Source: Pseudomonas gingeri
Lineage (GTDB): Bacteria; Pseudomonadota; Gammaproteobacteria; Pseudomonadales; Pseudomonadaceae
Assembly: GCF_013386165.1 (NCBI RefSeq)
Contig: NZ_JACAOS010000001.1
Coordinates: forward strand, 747,965 to 811,964
DNA length: 64,000 nt
Direction: 5' to 3'
Shown here: positions 41,934 to 50,407 of the stretch, in pieces
Numbering within the stretch: the stretch's first letter is position 1
Layout of the letters: the number at the start of each line of letters is the position of its first letter
Notes under the pieces: generated by a model
Told to the model about the DNA's origin: nothing
Database searches by the model: none
Seen by the model: only the letters and a program-made list of their open reading frames with translations
Made by a program: the position numbers and the translations under genes

Positions 41934-42220
41934 GCCGGGGAGGGGAATTACGGGGGGATGATGCAGAAATAAGCGAGAAGGAGGATCTACCGAGGCAACT
42001 GGGTCAGCAGTCACTCTCGGCTTTAGTCGTATTTAAAATGCAGAGAAAAATGCCACCTGTGAGTTTGAAGCGTCATTGATCCCTGGGCTGTGATCTGGAC
42101 GTCTCTTTCTTCACCTGGCCGATTATCGTGGCTGGGGCCAGCAAACATAAGGCACGCATCCGCGCACAAAAGGAGCCCTTTTTATCGCCGGCGGGCCACC
42201 GGCAGGGAAAAGCGGCTACC

Positions 42221-42263
42221 AAAAGGTAGCCTGATGATCCTGGAGCAAGACCATCAGGCTACC
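42221..42263 (-). terminator. terminator hairpin downstream of pil operon
   Basis: Perfect 12 bp arms GGTAGCCTGATG (42225-42236) and CATCAGGCTACC (42252-42263). Reading leftwards the stem is followed by TTTT. Together with the next hairpin it should end transcription of the pil genes. Confidence 0.75.
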
Positions 42264-42278
42264 CATTGTGTGAGCTTT

Positions 42279-42310
42279 AAAAAGTATGGGCCACAACACC
42301 AGTGTGGCCC
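42279..42310 (-). terminator. second terminator hairpin downstream of pil operon
   Basis: GGGCCACA (42288-42295) and TGTGGCCC (42303-42310) form a stem; on the minus strand it is followed by ATAC and a run of five Ts. It lies upstream, in transcription order, of the 42221 hairpin. Confidence 0.7.
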
Positions 42311-42591
42311 TTGGATTACGGTGCTTCGAACCTACAGAGAACCCTATGTGCCTTTGAACTCGCAATTCACGAGTTGACGGCTGCGTGTCTGGCTTGGAAC
42401 AGGGAGACACAGGGAGAATCCTCAACAGGTCCGCACGCCCTTCCCGGAGCTAAGCGTGCTTTGGGGTTGGTGACGGGACGAATCGCATCACCGGGCGCTA
42501 CTGATGACCGCCAGTAGCCAACGGGGTATTGCGGACATTGTGGCACAACGTGTTTCTCGCTGCCAGAGAGCTTGCGAAAGGCGGGGTACGG

Positions 42592-43032
42592 CTATCTGTA
42601 GGCCACTGCAGCGCCGTCGGGGATGGTGGGTGGAATCACGATCGCCGTGGCACCGGTAGCGGGGCTGATCAAGCGTCCTGCCGAAACATAGCCCACAGAG
42701 GTTGAGGCATCTGTCAGCATTGCAAGCTCCGCAACCAGGCCTGCAGGTGGGGATGCATAGAATGCGTAGCTGTTGCCGGCGACGATGTAGCCACCGACAC
42801 CCGGTAAGTGCATGAACCAGGGGGGGAGCGATAGAGAGGCGTCGGCAACTGGGCCGGTAACTCCAGTATTAGCTTGAGCATATTTCGCCAGCGCATTCCT
42901 GTACACCAGCAGGTTGTGGGCGATGGCCGAAGCATCACCCACAATGGAGGACTCTTCGGACCTGCGTGATATGTCGTCAAGAGTGCTTATCGCAATGCCC
43001 AGTACCAATAGTAGAGCCCAGAAGAGGGGCAT
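42592..43032 (-). CDS. pilM: type IVB pilus protein PilM
   Basis: A 146-residue protein with one N-terminal membrane helix (LFWALLLVLGIAISTL) and a soluble periplasmic part. It is the last gene of the pil operon, 46 bp after pilV, the place occupied by pilM in R64- and PAPI-1-type pil clusters. The N-terminus resembles a pilin-like helix, but no processing site is obvious. Assignment rests on position and size. Confidence 0.75.
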   Translation of the reverse strand: MPLFWALLLVLGIAISTLDDISRRSEESSIVGDASAIAHNLLVYRNALAKYAQANTGVTGPVADASLSLPPWFMHLPGVGGYIVAGNSYAFYASPPAGLVAELAMLTDASTSVGYVSAGRLISPATGATAIVIPPTIPDGAAVAYR

Positions 43033-43078
43033 GATGGAAGTCTCGAATTTATGAGCGTTTAACCATAGTTAAGTAAGT

Positions 43079-44302
43079 CTAATTGAGTCCGTAAGTTCCT
43101 ACGTAACTGCAAGAAAACCATTGACTATTTGGCGACTCTACAGTTATACAAGCCGGCTGGTTCGTAATTTGCCCCGTGCAGCCATAAAAACCCCAATCGC
43201 CACCTCCCAAAGTTCCGCCATATAGGGTCGGGCATTGATATACAGGGATTTGGACTCGGGCACTACCGGCTTTCCAAACACTATCTTGGCAAGTAAGTTG
43301 TGATCCATTCGGCATTCGGCCAACCAGTCCGTTGGGTGCGCAGGCAGTGTTCTCCACTGCAAGGCCATCCAGTTGCAGGTATTCCCCCACCTCTGTGCGG
43401 CCTTCAGATGCCAACGACCCCGCTCGGCTTTGTCCCGGTGTATAGACACTTTTGTCCCCATAGGCGCGAATCCAGTCTGAATCTGACATGTACCAGCCGC
43501 CGCCCCATTTCGTGCTGTACCAGCCGCTATCACCTTGAGTACGCAGCCAGTTACCAGCCGTGACGTTATTAGTGGCGTTGACATCCACACCGGCAGTCAC
43601 AGTCCCAGAGGCTGTAACATTCCCTGCGTTGTTGATGTCGTTGGTCGCCATGTCGATTGCTGTGTTCATGCGGTTGAGCTCTGGTTTGTTGGGTACCGCA
43701 TTTCGGTAGAGATAGTCGTTGGCCAACGAGCCATCCTGTAGAAACAGCGCACTCGCGGTGTGCCCGACACCTGGGTTCATTCCGTAGTTACTGAGAGTGA
43801 TCTGCCATCCGCCTCGCACGCCTTGGACTATGCTCGCGTTGCTGATGGGGATGAATCCTCCCGTTCCACCCAGATTCTCAGCGATCTCGCGAGTGCCGAT
43901 TTCATCGATCGTTTGGCCACCGGTGGTGATGACGATTGATTCGAGTTGGTTAGCGGCAGGGCTTCGAGCGAGTACCAGGAAGCTTTGTCCGAAAGCGTTT
44001 GTGTCGCTAAAGCCAACCGGCAGGTAGTTCGTGTTACGTAGCATTGCGACGGTTATTTGGGCCGGAACCGTGGGGGCGGCCAAGGCGAGTACGGCACTGA
44101 AGTTGTCCTTCAGGTATTTCGCGCCGGCGTCGGTCACTGCCTGCTGCTGCTGAGCTGCGATCTGATAGTTCTGCGAGTCCATCTGTTGGCTAAGCAGATT
44201 GGTGCCGATCGCGACCAACAAGCTGAAAGCGATGATCGCGAATAGGAGTTCAATTGCAACAAAGCCACGTTGGTCCTGGTGAAAATTCTGGTATTCGCTC
44301 AT
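43079..44302 (-). CDS. pilV: minor pilin / tip adhesin PilV
   Basis: A 407-residue prepilin-like protein with the N-terminal sequence QRGFVAIELLFAIIAFSLL, a processing site (G before F) and hydrophobic helix of type IV pilins. The long C-terminal part contains repeated N-T-rich segments (NAGNVTASGTVTAGVD) and several cysteines. In related conjugative pili PilV is the tip adhesin that selects recipients. I prefer ATG 44302, which overlaps the pilT stop; ATG 44311 is in frame. No shufflon segments or recombinase gene follow, so the tip appears fixed. Confidence 0.85.
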   Translation of the reverse strand: MSEYQNFHQDQRGFVAIELLFAIIAFSLLVAIGTNLLSQQMDSQNYQIAAQQQQAVTDAGAKYLKDNFSAVLALAAPTVPAQITVAMLRNTNYLPVGFSDTNAFGQSFLVLARSPAANQLESIVITTGGQTIDEIGTREIAENLGGTGGFIPISNASIVQGVRGGWQITLSNYGMNPGVGHTASALFLQDGSLANDYLYRNAVPNKPELNRMNTAIDMATNDINNAGNVTASGTVTAGVDVNATNNVTAGNWLRTQGDSGWYSTKWGGGWYMSDSDWIRAYGDKSVYTPGQSRAGSLASEGRTEVGEYLQLDGLAVENTACAPNGLVGRMPNGSQLTCQDSVWKAGSARVQIPVYQCPTLYGGTLGGGDWGFYGCTGQITNQPACITVESPNSQWFSCSYVGTYGLN

Positions 44303-45237
44303 CTCCCCCATACTCCTCTCTGAGATTGGTTCTCCACGTCCTGGTCGACCTGATTTACGTGGCCCGTTCGAATTTTTTCGCGAATCCCCGGGCCATCTTC
44401 ACCAGTGAATAGAAGGCTCTCGACCTTGAGTATCTTCTGCGCACCAACCTTCTCCAGGCTCTGGCAGATGATGGCCAGTAACCCTTGAGCCAGGATCTCG
44501 CGCGCATTGTTGATCTGGGGTTGAGCCAGTGCGGCAATCCGCTCGATTGCTTGGGACGCAGAGCCAGAGTGGGATGTCGTGACGATAAAGTGACCGTTGA
44601 TTGAGGCGCGCACTGCTTCAGCAGCAGTACGGCTGTCACGGATTTCACCAATGAATAGGATGTCAGCGCGTGTACGTAGCGCTCGAAGGAGTGCTTCTTC
44701 GTACCCACCGGTACGACGAGATACCTGCAACTGGATGCAACGGCCTTGACCATGTGCGCCATTGAGCTTGGTTTCCTGTGGATCCTCCATTGACAGGGCG
44801 ATCCCTCCACAAGTCTGCAGGCGCGCAACTACCAGCGATGCAGCGCTTGATGTCTTGCCGGTTCCCATCTTGCCGCAGATGATCACCAAACCTCTGGCTG
44901 TATCATCGAGCAGGGCGTTGGCCAGGTCAGTTGGGAAGCCGAGCATGTGGAAGGGGCGGATATCTGGAGTCGACTTGCTTATCACAAAGACTTCCTCCCC
45001 GAAGGTATCTACGACCTGTGTGACACGCAGCACTACACCGTCTTCAATGAGTGTGAACTCTGGATCGTGGTCCTCTGCAAAATGCGCTTTGCATTGAGCT
45101 CTCAAACGAACGAGATCGTCAGCCCAGTCCGCAGGTGCTTCGACCCTTTTGGTACCTGCACCGTGCAGTCCCTTGACGTCGCTGAAGCCGTCGCCGAGGT
45201 AAAGGTCACCGAAGTCTGCCTCAGTGATCCGACTCAT
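44299..45237 (-). CDS. pilT: pilus retraction ATPase PilT
   Basis: A 312-residue hexameric-type ATPase of the PilT/GspE superfamily. Walker A GKMGTGKTS (about residue 118), the Asp-box-like region EDPQETKLNG, IGEIRDSRTAAEAVR and the His-box region TTSHSG are present. It is predicted to drive retraction of the type IVB pilus, pulling donor and recipient together. Position after the pilin gene matches pilT2 of PAPI-1. It overlaps pilV. Confidence 0.87.
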   Translation of the reverse strand: MSRITEADFGDLYLGDGFSDVKGLHGAGTKRVEAPADWADDLVRLRAQCKAHFAEDHDPEFTLIEDGVVLRVTQVVDTFGEEVFVISKSTPDIRPFHMLGFPTDLANALLDDTARGLVIICGKMGTGKTSSAASLVVARLQTCGGIALSMEDPQETKLNGAHGQGRCIQLQVSRRTGGYEEALLRALRTRADILFIGEIRDSRTAAEAVRASINGHFIVTTSHSGSASQAIERIAALAQPQINNAREILAQGLLAIICQSLEKVGAQKILKVESLLFTGEDGPGIREKIRTGHVNQVDQDVENQSQRGVWGR

Positions 45238-45762
45238 TTAGAATACGGTCCAGGCCAGGGTGTTGCTGCTCGAGTCAATACAGCTGGTTGAAGCAGTTGC
45301 AGAGGTGACTTCACCTGTTACAGCTGATCCACCATTGATCGACGTTGTTACCTTCTGGCCTCGGCTGAGTTTGGTTGCCAGGCTCATACAAGCGTCCTGG
45401 GGCAGGCCGTTTTCGGTAATGACAAAGGTCATGCCTCCGGATAAAACGGTGACTGCACCGTTCCAGGAGTTGTACAACGTGGCGCCTGAAAAGCTCATGT
45501 TGGGCAGCCCTTTGCTGGCAACGAGCTGGGCGACCAGGTCGGTACCGGAAGTGCCATAGCCACCGCTGCCTTTCAGTTTCCGTGTATTTGCGATCAGTTG
45601 GCTGATGTTCGACTGTTCGTTGCTGACATCTGAACTGGCGAGTAACGAACCGCCGTTGTAGATGGCGTAACCGATGCCGATAGCGATGACGATCAAGACG
45701 AACAGCATCGAAAGATCGATGAAGCCGCGTTGCTGTTGTGGGTTGCGAGTACGGTGTTGCAT
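45238..45762 (-). CDS. pilS: major type IVB prepilin PilS
   Basis: A 174-residue prepilin: short basic leader, processing site QQRG|F, hydrophobic helix (IDLSMLFVLIVIAIGIGYAIY), and a C-terminal domain with two cysteines (DACMSL and TSCIDS) that can form the disulfide-bounded loop of pilins. It is the main subunit of the thin conjugative pilus. The prepilin peptidase that would process it is not encoded here, so a chromosomal PilD-type enzyme is implied. Confidence 0.88.
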   Translation of the reverse strand: MQHRTRNPQQQRGFIDLSMLFVLIVIAIGIGYAIYNGGSLLASSDVSNEQSNISQLIANTRKLKGSGGYGTSGTDLVAQLVASKGLPNMSFSGATLYNSWNGAVTVLSGGMTFVITENGLPQDACMSLATKLSRGQKVTTSINGGSAVTGEVTSATASTSCIDSSSNTLAWTVF

Positions 45763-45782
45763 GGGAAGGACCTCGTGATGGA

Positions 45783-46874
45783 TCAGCGTTGGATCGTGTT
45801 GGTGACGTCGGCTTGCATGCTGTATGTCCCGATCAACACCAGGATCATCAGCACACCTATGGCCATTGAAGAGAGGATCAGCAGGCCCTTGGAGTAACGC
45901 TCGACGTTCTTGAGTGAGTTATCGAGCCACCGGTTACTGAAGCGGTGGATCGACTCTGAGAACCCCTTTCGCGTGGCGAGGACGCAGAGAAACTGCACCG
46001 CCTGTTTGTCTGGGAAGTCATGTCCGGCCAGTTTCAATGCCATGCCAAAGTTCTTGCCCATCCGGACGCCGTAACGCGCAGCGGCCAAACGTTCACGCAG
46101 CCAGGGTTTGGCATTGAGCTTCAGGGCGTCCAGGGCTTCGATCTGATTGACGTTCGAGCGCAGCATCACGGCGATATTCAGAAGGAACGTGGAGCCGTGT
46201 AGGGCCTTGTAGATTGACCACGGAGGGAAGCGCTCCAGCTGCACACGTATTGGCCCGCAGAAGTAAGGTAGGGTCACTATCGAGGTAACAACGAACAGTA
46301 CGAAGCCGATCAGCGTAACCAGCCCCCAGTTGTTGACGAATGTAGACATTGAATACAGCAGGGAGGGAATGCCGGTCCAAGACTCGGGATCCGACCTGCG
46401 GGCCATTGCCGGAACCATCCTGGTCGCGATCACGTGTAGCAGGTAGGCCATCAATGCCCAAAGCAGCGACGGATAGAGTGTTGAGGAAAGGACCAGTGAA
46501 GTGATTTTCTGCCTGACCTCGATGATGCGGACACATTCGGAAAACGCCTGTACCAGGTTGCCTGACTTCTCTCCGGCGGCGATGATGGCGACCTCTTGAT
46601 AGGGCATCCAAGCCTGGCAGGTATCGGCCAATTTCTTACCGTTACTGACACTTAAACTCATTGACGAGCAGGCTAACGCGATCGGGTGATTCGGGTTCTT
46701 GCCTTCATCGCTGTAGGCTTTCGCTACTTCGACCAAACCGTCATTGATGCCTACACCGTTTTCCAGCAGAGCGACCATGCTCTCGAAGAACTGGATACGC
46801 TCCTTGCCGCCGAACTGCTTGCTGTACCAGAGCTCGGACAGCATCGACCAGTAGTCAACGATGCTAGCCAGCAT
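45783..46874 (-). CDS. pilR: pilus inner-membrane platform protein PilR
   Basis: A 363-residue GspF/PilC-type membrane protein with two characteristic repeats, each ending in a membrane segment (about 150-180, 190-220 and near 335-360). I use ATG 46874, which lies inside the end of pilQ and has GGAG at eight bases; an earlier in-frame start at 46901 is less likely. It anchors the assembly ATPase at the inner membrane. Confidence 0.87.
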   Translation of the reverse strand: MLASIVDYWSMLSELWYSKQFGGKERIQFFESMVALLENGVGINDGLVEVAKAYSDEGKNPNHPIALACSSMSLSVSNGKKLADTCQAWMPYQEVAIIAAGEKSGNLVQAFSECVRIIEVRQKITSLVLSSTLYPSLLWALMAYLLHVIATRMVPAMARRSDPESWTGIPSLLYSMSTFVNNWGLVTLIGFVLFVVTSIVTLPYFCGPIRVQLERFPPWSIYKALHGSTFLLNIAVMLRSNVNQIEALDALKLNAKPWLRERLAAARYGVRMGKNFGMALKLAGHDFPDKQAVQFLCVLATRKGFSESIHRFSNRWLDNSLKNVERYSKGLLILSSMAIGVLMILVLIGTYSMQADVTNTIQR

Positions 46875-48471
46875 GTTTCTGCTCCAGGATGTAATGATCA
46901 AAGTCGAGAGGGCCTACGATGGTTTCTGCCATGCGTGGATCGATGAGACCGGCCCTGACTTTGATTAATGTGTGGGCTGTCTTTGTGATGCCTCCCATCT
47001 GCTGGACCCAGTAATTGCGGGCTTCACTGGCACCTTGTTCGTTGAAGACTTTCATGAAGCCGTGAGTGCTGACCAGCACCTCGGCCACCACGGTTCGAGT
47101 CGTGACACCGAGCATGCGACAGTGCTTGCAGCCGTCGCCCTGCAGATAGATCTCTTCGAGGTTTGTCAGCAAATACAGGCGAGCCAACAGGTCCGAGTCC
47201 AGTTCGTCCAGGTGGTCCTTCGCCGGCTTGCGGCAGTGTTCGCACAGCACGGGAAGAAGCGACTGATTCACTATGCCGGTCAGCAGCGCCGGGTCCGTGA
47301 CGAGGCTGATATCCATCCCCATATCGATCAAGCGCTGGATCGAGGCGACGGCGTTGTTTGTGTGTAATGTCGACAGCACCAGGTGCCCGGTCAGTCCGCC
47401 GGAGACAGCTGCGATACAGGAAGCCAGGTCACGTACTTCGCCGTACATAAGGATGTCTGGATCCAGGCGCACGGAGTTGGCAATGGCCTGCTCCCAGGTC
47501 TCCTCGGGGCTTTTGGGCGATTGGTTGGCCAGCAATGGATACTCGGGCGGATCCTCGACTGTCAGGATGTGTCGGGTGCCACGGGTCTCCTTGGACAGCA
47601 GGTTGATGTTGACCTGCAGCGTTTTTGACTTGCCGGAACCGGTTGGACCGGTGATGAAGTTGACGCCGTAGGGCAGACGACACAAACGCCGGATTTGCCC
47701 AGTCTGAACGGGTAAGAAGCCCAGCTCCTCCATTGTCTGTTTAGACTTATCGTCGGATAGAAGTCTCAACACCATCAGTGGTCCATCGACCAGTGGCCGA
47801 GTGGAAACCCGGGCGCCGAACAGGCCTAGTTGCTCGACGAACTTACGGCTCACGCGTGCGTCCTGGCTGACCTCCGGCTGGTAGTGATCCTTGCGCACAT
47901 CGCACATGCTGTTATAAAGCGCCGAGCAGAGTTCGATCCCCTTGGAGCTGGGGATTTCGCCGGCATTGGTGAGCAGGCCGTGCACTCGGAAGGCAATGCG
48001 AGTGATCTCATGGCCAACAACGAAGTGAATATCACTTGCACCAGCTTTGTGAGCGCGGCCCATTAGGGCTATCACTTCCTGCTGTCGCTGGGTGCTACTG
48101 GAGGCTGAGGTCGGAGAGTCATCGTCCATTGACTGCGCTTGGTAGATCGCGAGGATCTCACTCATGCTCGACCGTTTTACTTCGAAGTTGACATCGGCCC
48201 GTTCAAGACGGTCCATGAACGCCATCACATAGTGGTCCGTGAGGTGCTGGCCGGAGACGTACAGGTTTCCATCGTCAGTCAATGCGCAGAGTTGACGCAG
48301 CTCAGGCTTGATCTCCCAGACTTCACCGACGGCTGTCAGGACTCGTCCAATGGCAATGGGAAAGTCGGCGATTAGTTCCTGGTTGATTGCCGGATTCTCC
48401 GGGGCTGCCAGTGCCAGGCGCTGCGCTGTCGGTTGTGCCGGCACGATCTGATGCTGTGACAGGGGTGTCAT
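46864..48471 (-). CDS. pilQ: pilus assembly ATPase PilQ
   Basis: A 535-residue GspE/PilB-type ATPase driving pilus extension. Walker A GPTGSGKS (about 272), the Asp-box EDPPEYP, MYGEVRD, and the His-box STLHTNNA are all present. Two CXXC pairs near the C-terminus (LCEHCRKPAKD and GCKHCRML) match the zinc-binding module of extension ATPases. The gene overlaps pilR by 11 bases. Confidence 0.9.
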   Translation of the reverse strand: MTPLSQHQIVPAQPTAQRLALAAPENPAINQELIADFPIAIGRVLTAVGEVWEIKPELRQLCALTDDGNLYVSGQHLTDHYVMAFMDRLERADVNFEVKRSSMSEILAIYQAQSMDDDSPTSASSSTQRQQEVIALMGRAHKAGASDIHFVVGHEITRIAFRVHGLLTNAGEIPSSKGIELCSALYNSMCDVRKDHYQPEVSQDARVSRKFVEQLGLFGARVSTRPLVDGPLMVLRLLSDDKSKQTMEELGFLPVQTGQIRRLCRLPYGVNFITGPTGSGKSKTLQVNINLLSKETRGTRHILTVEDPPEYPLLANQSPKSPEETWEQAIANSVRLDPDILMYGEVRDLASCIAAVSGGLTGHLVLSTLHTNNAVASIQRLIDMGMDISLVTDPALLTGIVNQSLLPVLCEHCRKPAKDHLDELDSDLLARLYLLTNLEEIYLQGDGCKHCRMLGVTTRTVVAEVLVSTHGFMKVFNEQGASEARNYWVQQMGGITKTAHTLIKVRAGLIDPRMAETIVGPLDFDHYILEQKHAG

Positions 48472-48483
48472 GATGAAGGTGCC

Positions 48484-49074
48484 TCAATTTTGTCCGGAAA
48501 GGGTGACAGGAGACGGTTGCCCCATTGGGATTCCTGCTCCAGGTAGTCCTGAAACAGGCATGCGACCTGACTCAAAGCTGGCCGATGGCGCTCTGGAGGA
48601 GAAACCGAGTGGATAGCGTTTCCCAGCACGAGAGAGGACCACACTGTCCAGACTGATGCTTTCCACCCGGTAGCCACCGGGCAGCTCCTGGCCACTGCGC
48701 TGTGCGTCAACCTCGTAACCGCCGCTGTAAAGCAACGTTGCACGCAGAGCTCGGCTTGAACCTGACACCAGCTTCACTACAGGCAACTGGTCCCCTGAGC
48801 CAGAACCAAGCTGAGGCGATTCGGGCGGGCGTGTCTGATAGGCTGAGGCTGGCGATCCAGTGCTCTGCGGGCTATCTCCATCGATGGATCGGATGGCCCT
48901 GGCTCGTTCGCCCTGTGCCTTGTACAAAAAGGTCTCGCTTTGCACTGCTGAGAGCTCGCCTACGCTGATACCGGAGGAAGTCGATGTAGGAGTGGGGCTT
49001 TCTGATGCCAGGCTCATCTCCGACAAACAGGCGATGGCCAACAGCGCTGGTAGGAACAAGTATTTAGTTTGCAT
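48484..49074 (-). CDS. pilP: type IVB pilus protein PilP
   Basis: A 196-residue secreted protein with a signal peptide (cleavage near EMSLASES), a serine/proline-rich linker and a small beta domain (VKLVSGSSRALRATLLYSGGYEV ... LDSVVLSRAGKRYPLG). It corresponds to PilP of R64-type clusters, a periplasmic lipoprotein-like partner of the secretin. It overlaps pilO and directly precedes pilQ. Confidence 0.83.
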   Translation of the reverse strand: MQTKYLFLPALLAIACLSEMSLASESPTPTSTSSGISVGELSAVQSETFLYKAQGERARAIRSIDGDSPQSTGSPASAYQTRPPESPQLGSGSGDQLPVVKLVSGSSRALRATLLYSGGYEVDAQRSGQELPGGYRVESISLDSVVLSRAGKRYPLGFSSRAPSASFESGRMPVSGLPGAGIPMGQPSPVTLSGQN

Positions 49075-50404
49075 AGAGGTCTCCAGTCACCGACCAGGTC
49101 AGATGGTTGCTCTTAAGGTCGCTCTGCAGTTGGGTCTTGATTTCGCGTAACCGAAGCCCTGCAGCTGGTGCGTTTTGCAGGACAATGGCGGGAGGCATTG
49201 AGCTGCTGAATTGCAGTTCGAAATGCTTCCACGTCGGGAGAGGTGGTGCCGGAGGCGCTTTACCGCCTGGTAGAGCCGCAGGCGCTGGTGCCTGCACTGG
49301 CAGCTCTTTTAGCGTTGGCTCCAGACCTTGGCCGTGCAACCAGGAGGTCGTGAGTGCGAGTGCTTCGCTTGCTTCCAGCAACGGCTCGTCACCGGTGAGA
49401 TCCAGTTTGAGGCTGATTTTCAATGCGGCGCTGTTACCGCCGTCGAAGAACGCTGGTTCATCAGCGAAGTGACCGCGAGTAGCTGTGATGAACCCTTTGG
49501 CGGTGCTGTTGCCTGTGCGTTTGAACGTGGCAGAGACAAGGTCGCCATCACACTGGGCCGAGGTGAAGGTCCAGCCCGAGATACTCAGGGGAATGCGATC
49601 AATGGCGCCGTTGCACCCCAAGATGAAGCTCGCGATGCCGGGTCTTTTAGCCCAGGGATGTTCCAGCGCCTGCAGCGTTTGTTGCTGATTGGAGCGTGCA
49701 TTCAGCGCTTCGAGCTCGGCCTGGCGCTGCTTTTGAAGGGCAATGGCGGCTTCCCGGTCCAGGCGCGCTTTGTGCGCTTCCCATTGTTGCCAGCCGATTA
49801 GAGCTCCGACGATCAGTGCCCCTGTCAACGATAGGCGAATCAGCTCGCCCCGGGATAACCCGAAAGCAAGGGGGCGTAGTCGATACTCTCGGCGGAGATT
49901 CCGCGGCTGGAGCAGTGATTCAACATCAAAGGCGTCGCCACCGCGACCGAACTCCGGAGGCAGATAGGTATCTTTGAACACGATCGAGCTGCTGAGCAGC
50001 TGGGCGACTTTGCGTTGGATGTCTGCAGTGGTACCAACCTGGTCGCAACCTGGAAGAACGGCGCCCTGATCGACCGCGACCAGAGCGTATCGATCCTCTT
50101 CACGCGATACCCGCCACGCCGCGATCCAAGAGTCGCCCAGTTGGCCGGCGAGCGTCGAGGCGAGCGAGTACATGCCTTTGACGGCACCGGCACTGTGGGA
50201 TACGAAACCCGCCTGTATGACCGATTGGGTGGCCCTTATGGCCACGATGTCCATCTTCTCTACTCGCCCGAACTGGCGGGCCTCGCGCATGTAGCCGGTC
50301 AGACTGCCCAAGGGATGCCACAGCAAGCCGATGACAAACGAGTTGCCGTGGTACGACAGGACCTGGACCTTCGTCAGCTTGGCGGGGGGGGACGTAATCG
50401 CCAT
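49064..50404 (-). CDS. pilO: type IVB pilus assembly protein PilO
   Basis: A 446-residue protein with a cytoplasmic N-terminal half (about residues 1-190) and one membrane helix (about 195-215, LSLTGALIVGALIGW), then a coiled coil (EAHKARLDREAAIALQKQRQ) and a periplasmic C-terminal domain. This matches the PilO2-type subunits of thin pili, which connect the inner-membrane platform with the secretin. Spacing to pilN is four bases. Confidence 0.85.
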   Translation of the reverse strand: MAITSPPAKLTKVQVLSYHGNSFVIGLLWHPLGSLTGYMREARQFGRVEKMDIVAIRATQSVIQAGFVSHSAGAVKGMYSLASTLAGQLGDSWIAAWRVSREEDRYALVAVDQGAVLPGCDQVGTTADIQRKVAQLLSSSIVFKDTYLPPEFGRGGDAFDVESLLQPRNLRREYRLRPLAFGLSRGELIRLSLTGALIVGALIGWQQWEAHKARLDREAAIALQKQRQAELEALNARSNQQQTLQALEHPWAKRPGIASFILGCNGAIDRIPLSISGWTFTSAQCDGDLVSATFKRTGNSTAKGFITATRGHFADEPAFFDGGNSAALKISLKLDLTGDEPLLEASEALALTTSWLHGQGLEPTLKELPVQAPAPAALPGGKAPPAPPLPTWKHFELQFSSSMPPAIVLQNAPAAGLRLREIKTQLQSDLKSNHLTWSVTGDLYAN

Positions 50405-50407
50405 GGC

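Larger units (their letters stand above)
41934..42591. other. intergenic region with terminators, end of pil operon
   Basis: No gene is supported; the open frames here have poor starts and run through strong hairpins. It contains two terminator hairpins for the leftward pil transcript (42221-42263 and 42279-42310) and about 280 bp of unassigned sequence between 42311 and 42591. Confidence 0.55.

Noticed and set aside
42090..42517. Plus-strand open frames downstream of pilM
   Set aside because: They run through two strong terminator hairpins, lack ribosome binding sites and have no protein-like composition.
43033..43600. A shufflon at the 3' end of pilV
   Set aside because: I see no inverted recombination sites, no alternative C-terminal segments and no Rci-type recombinase nearby.
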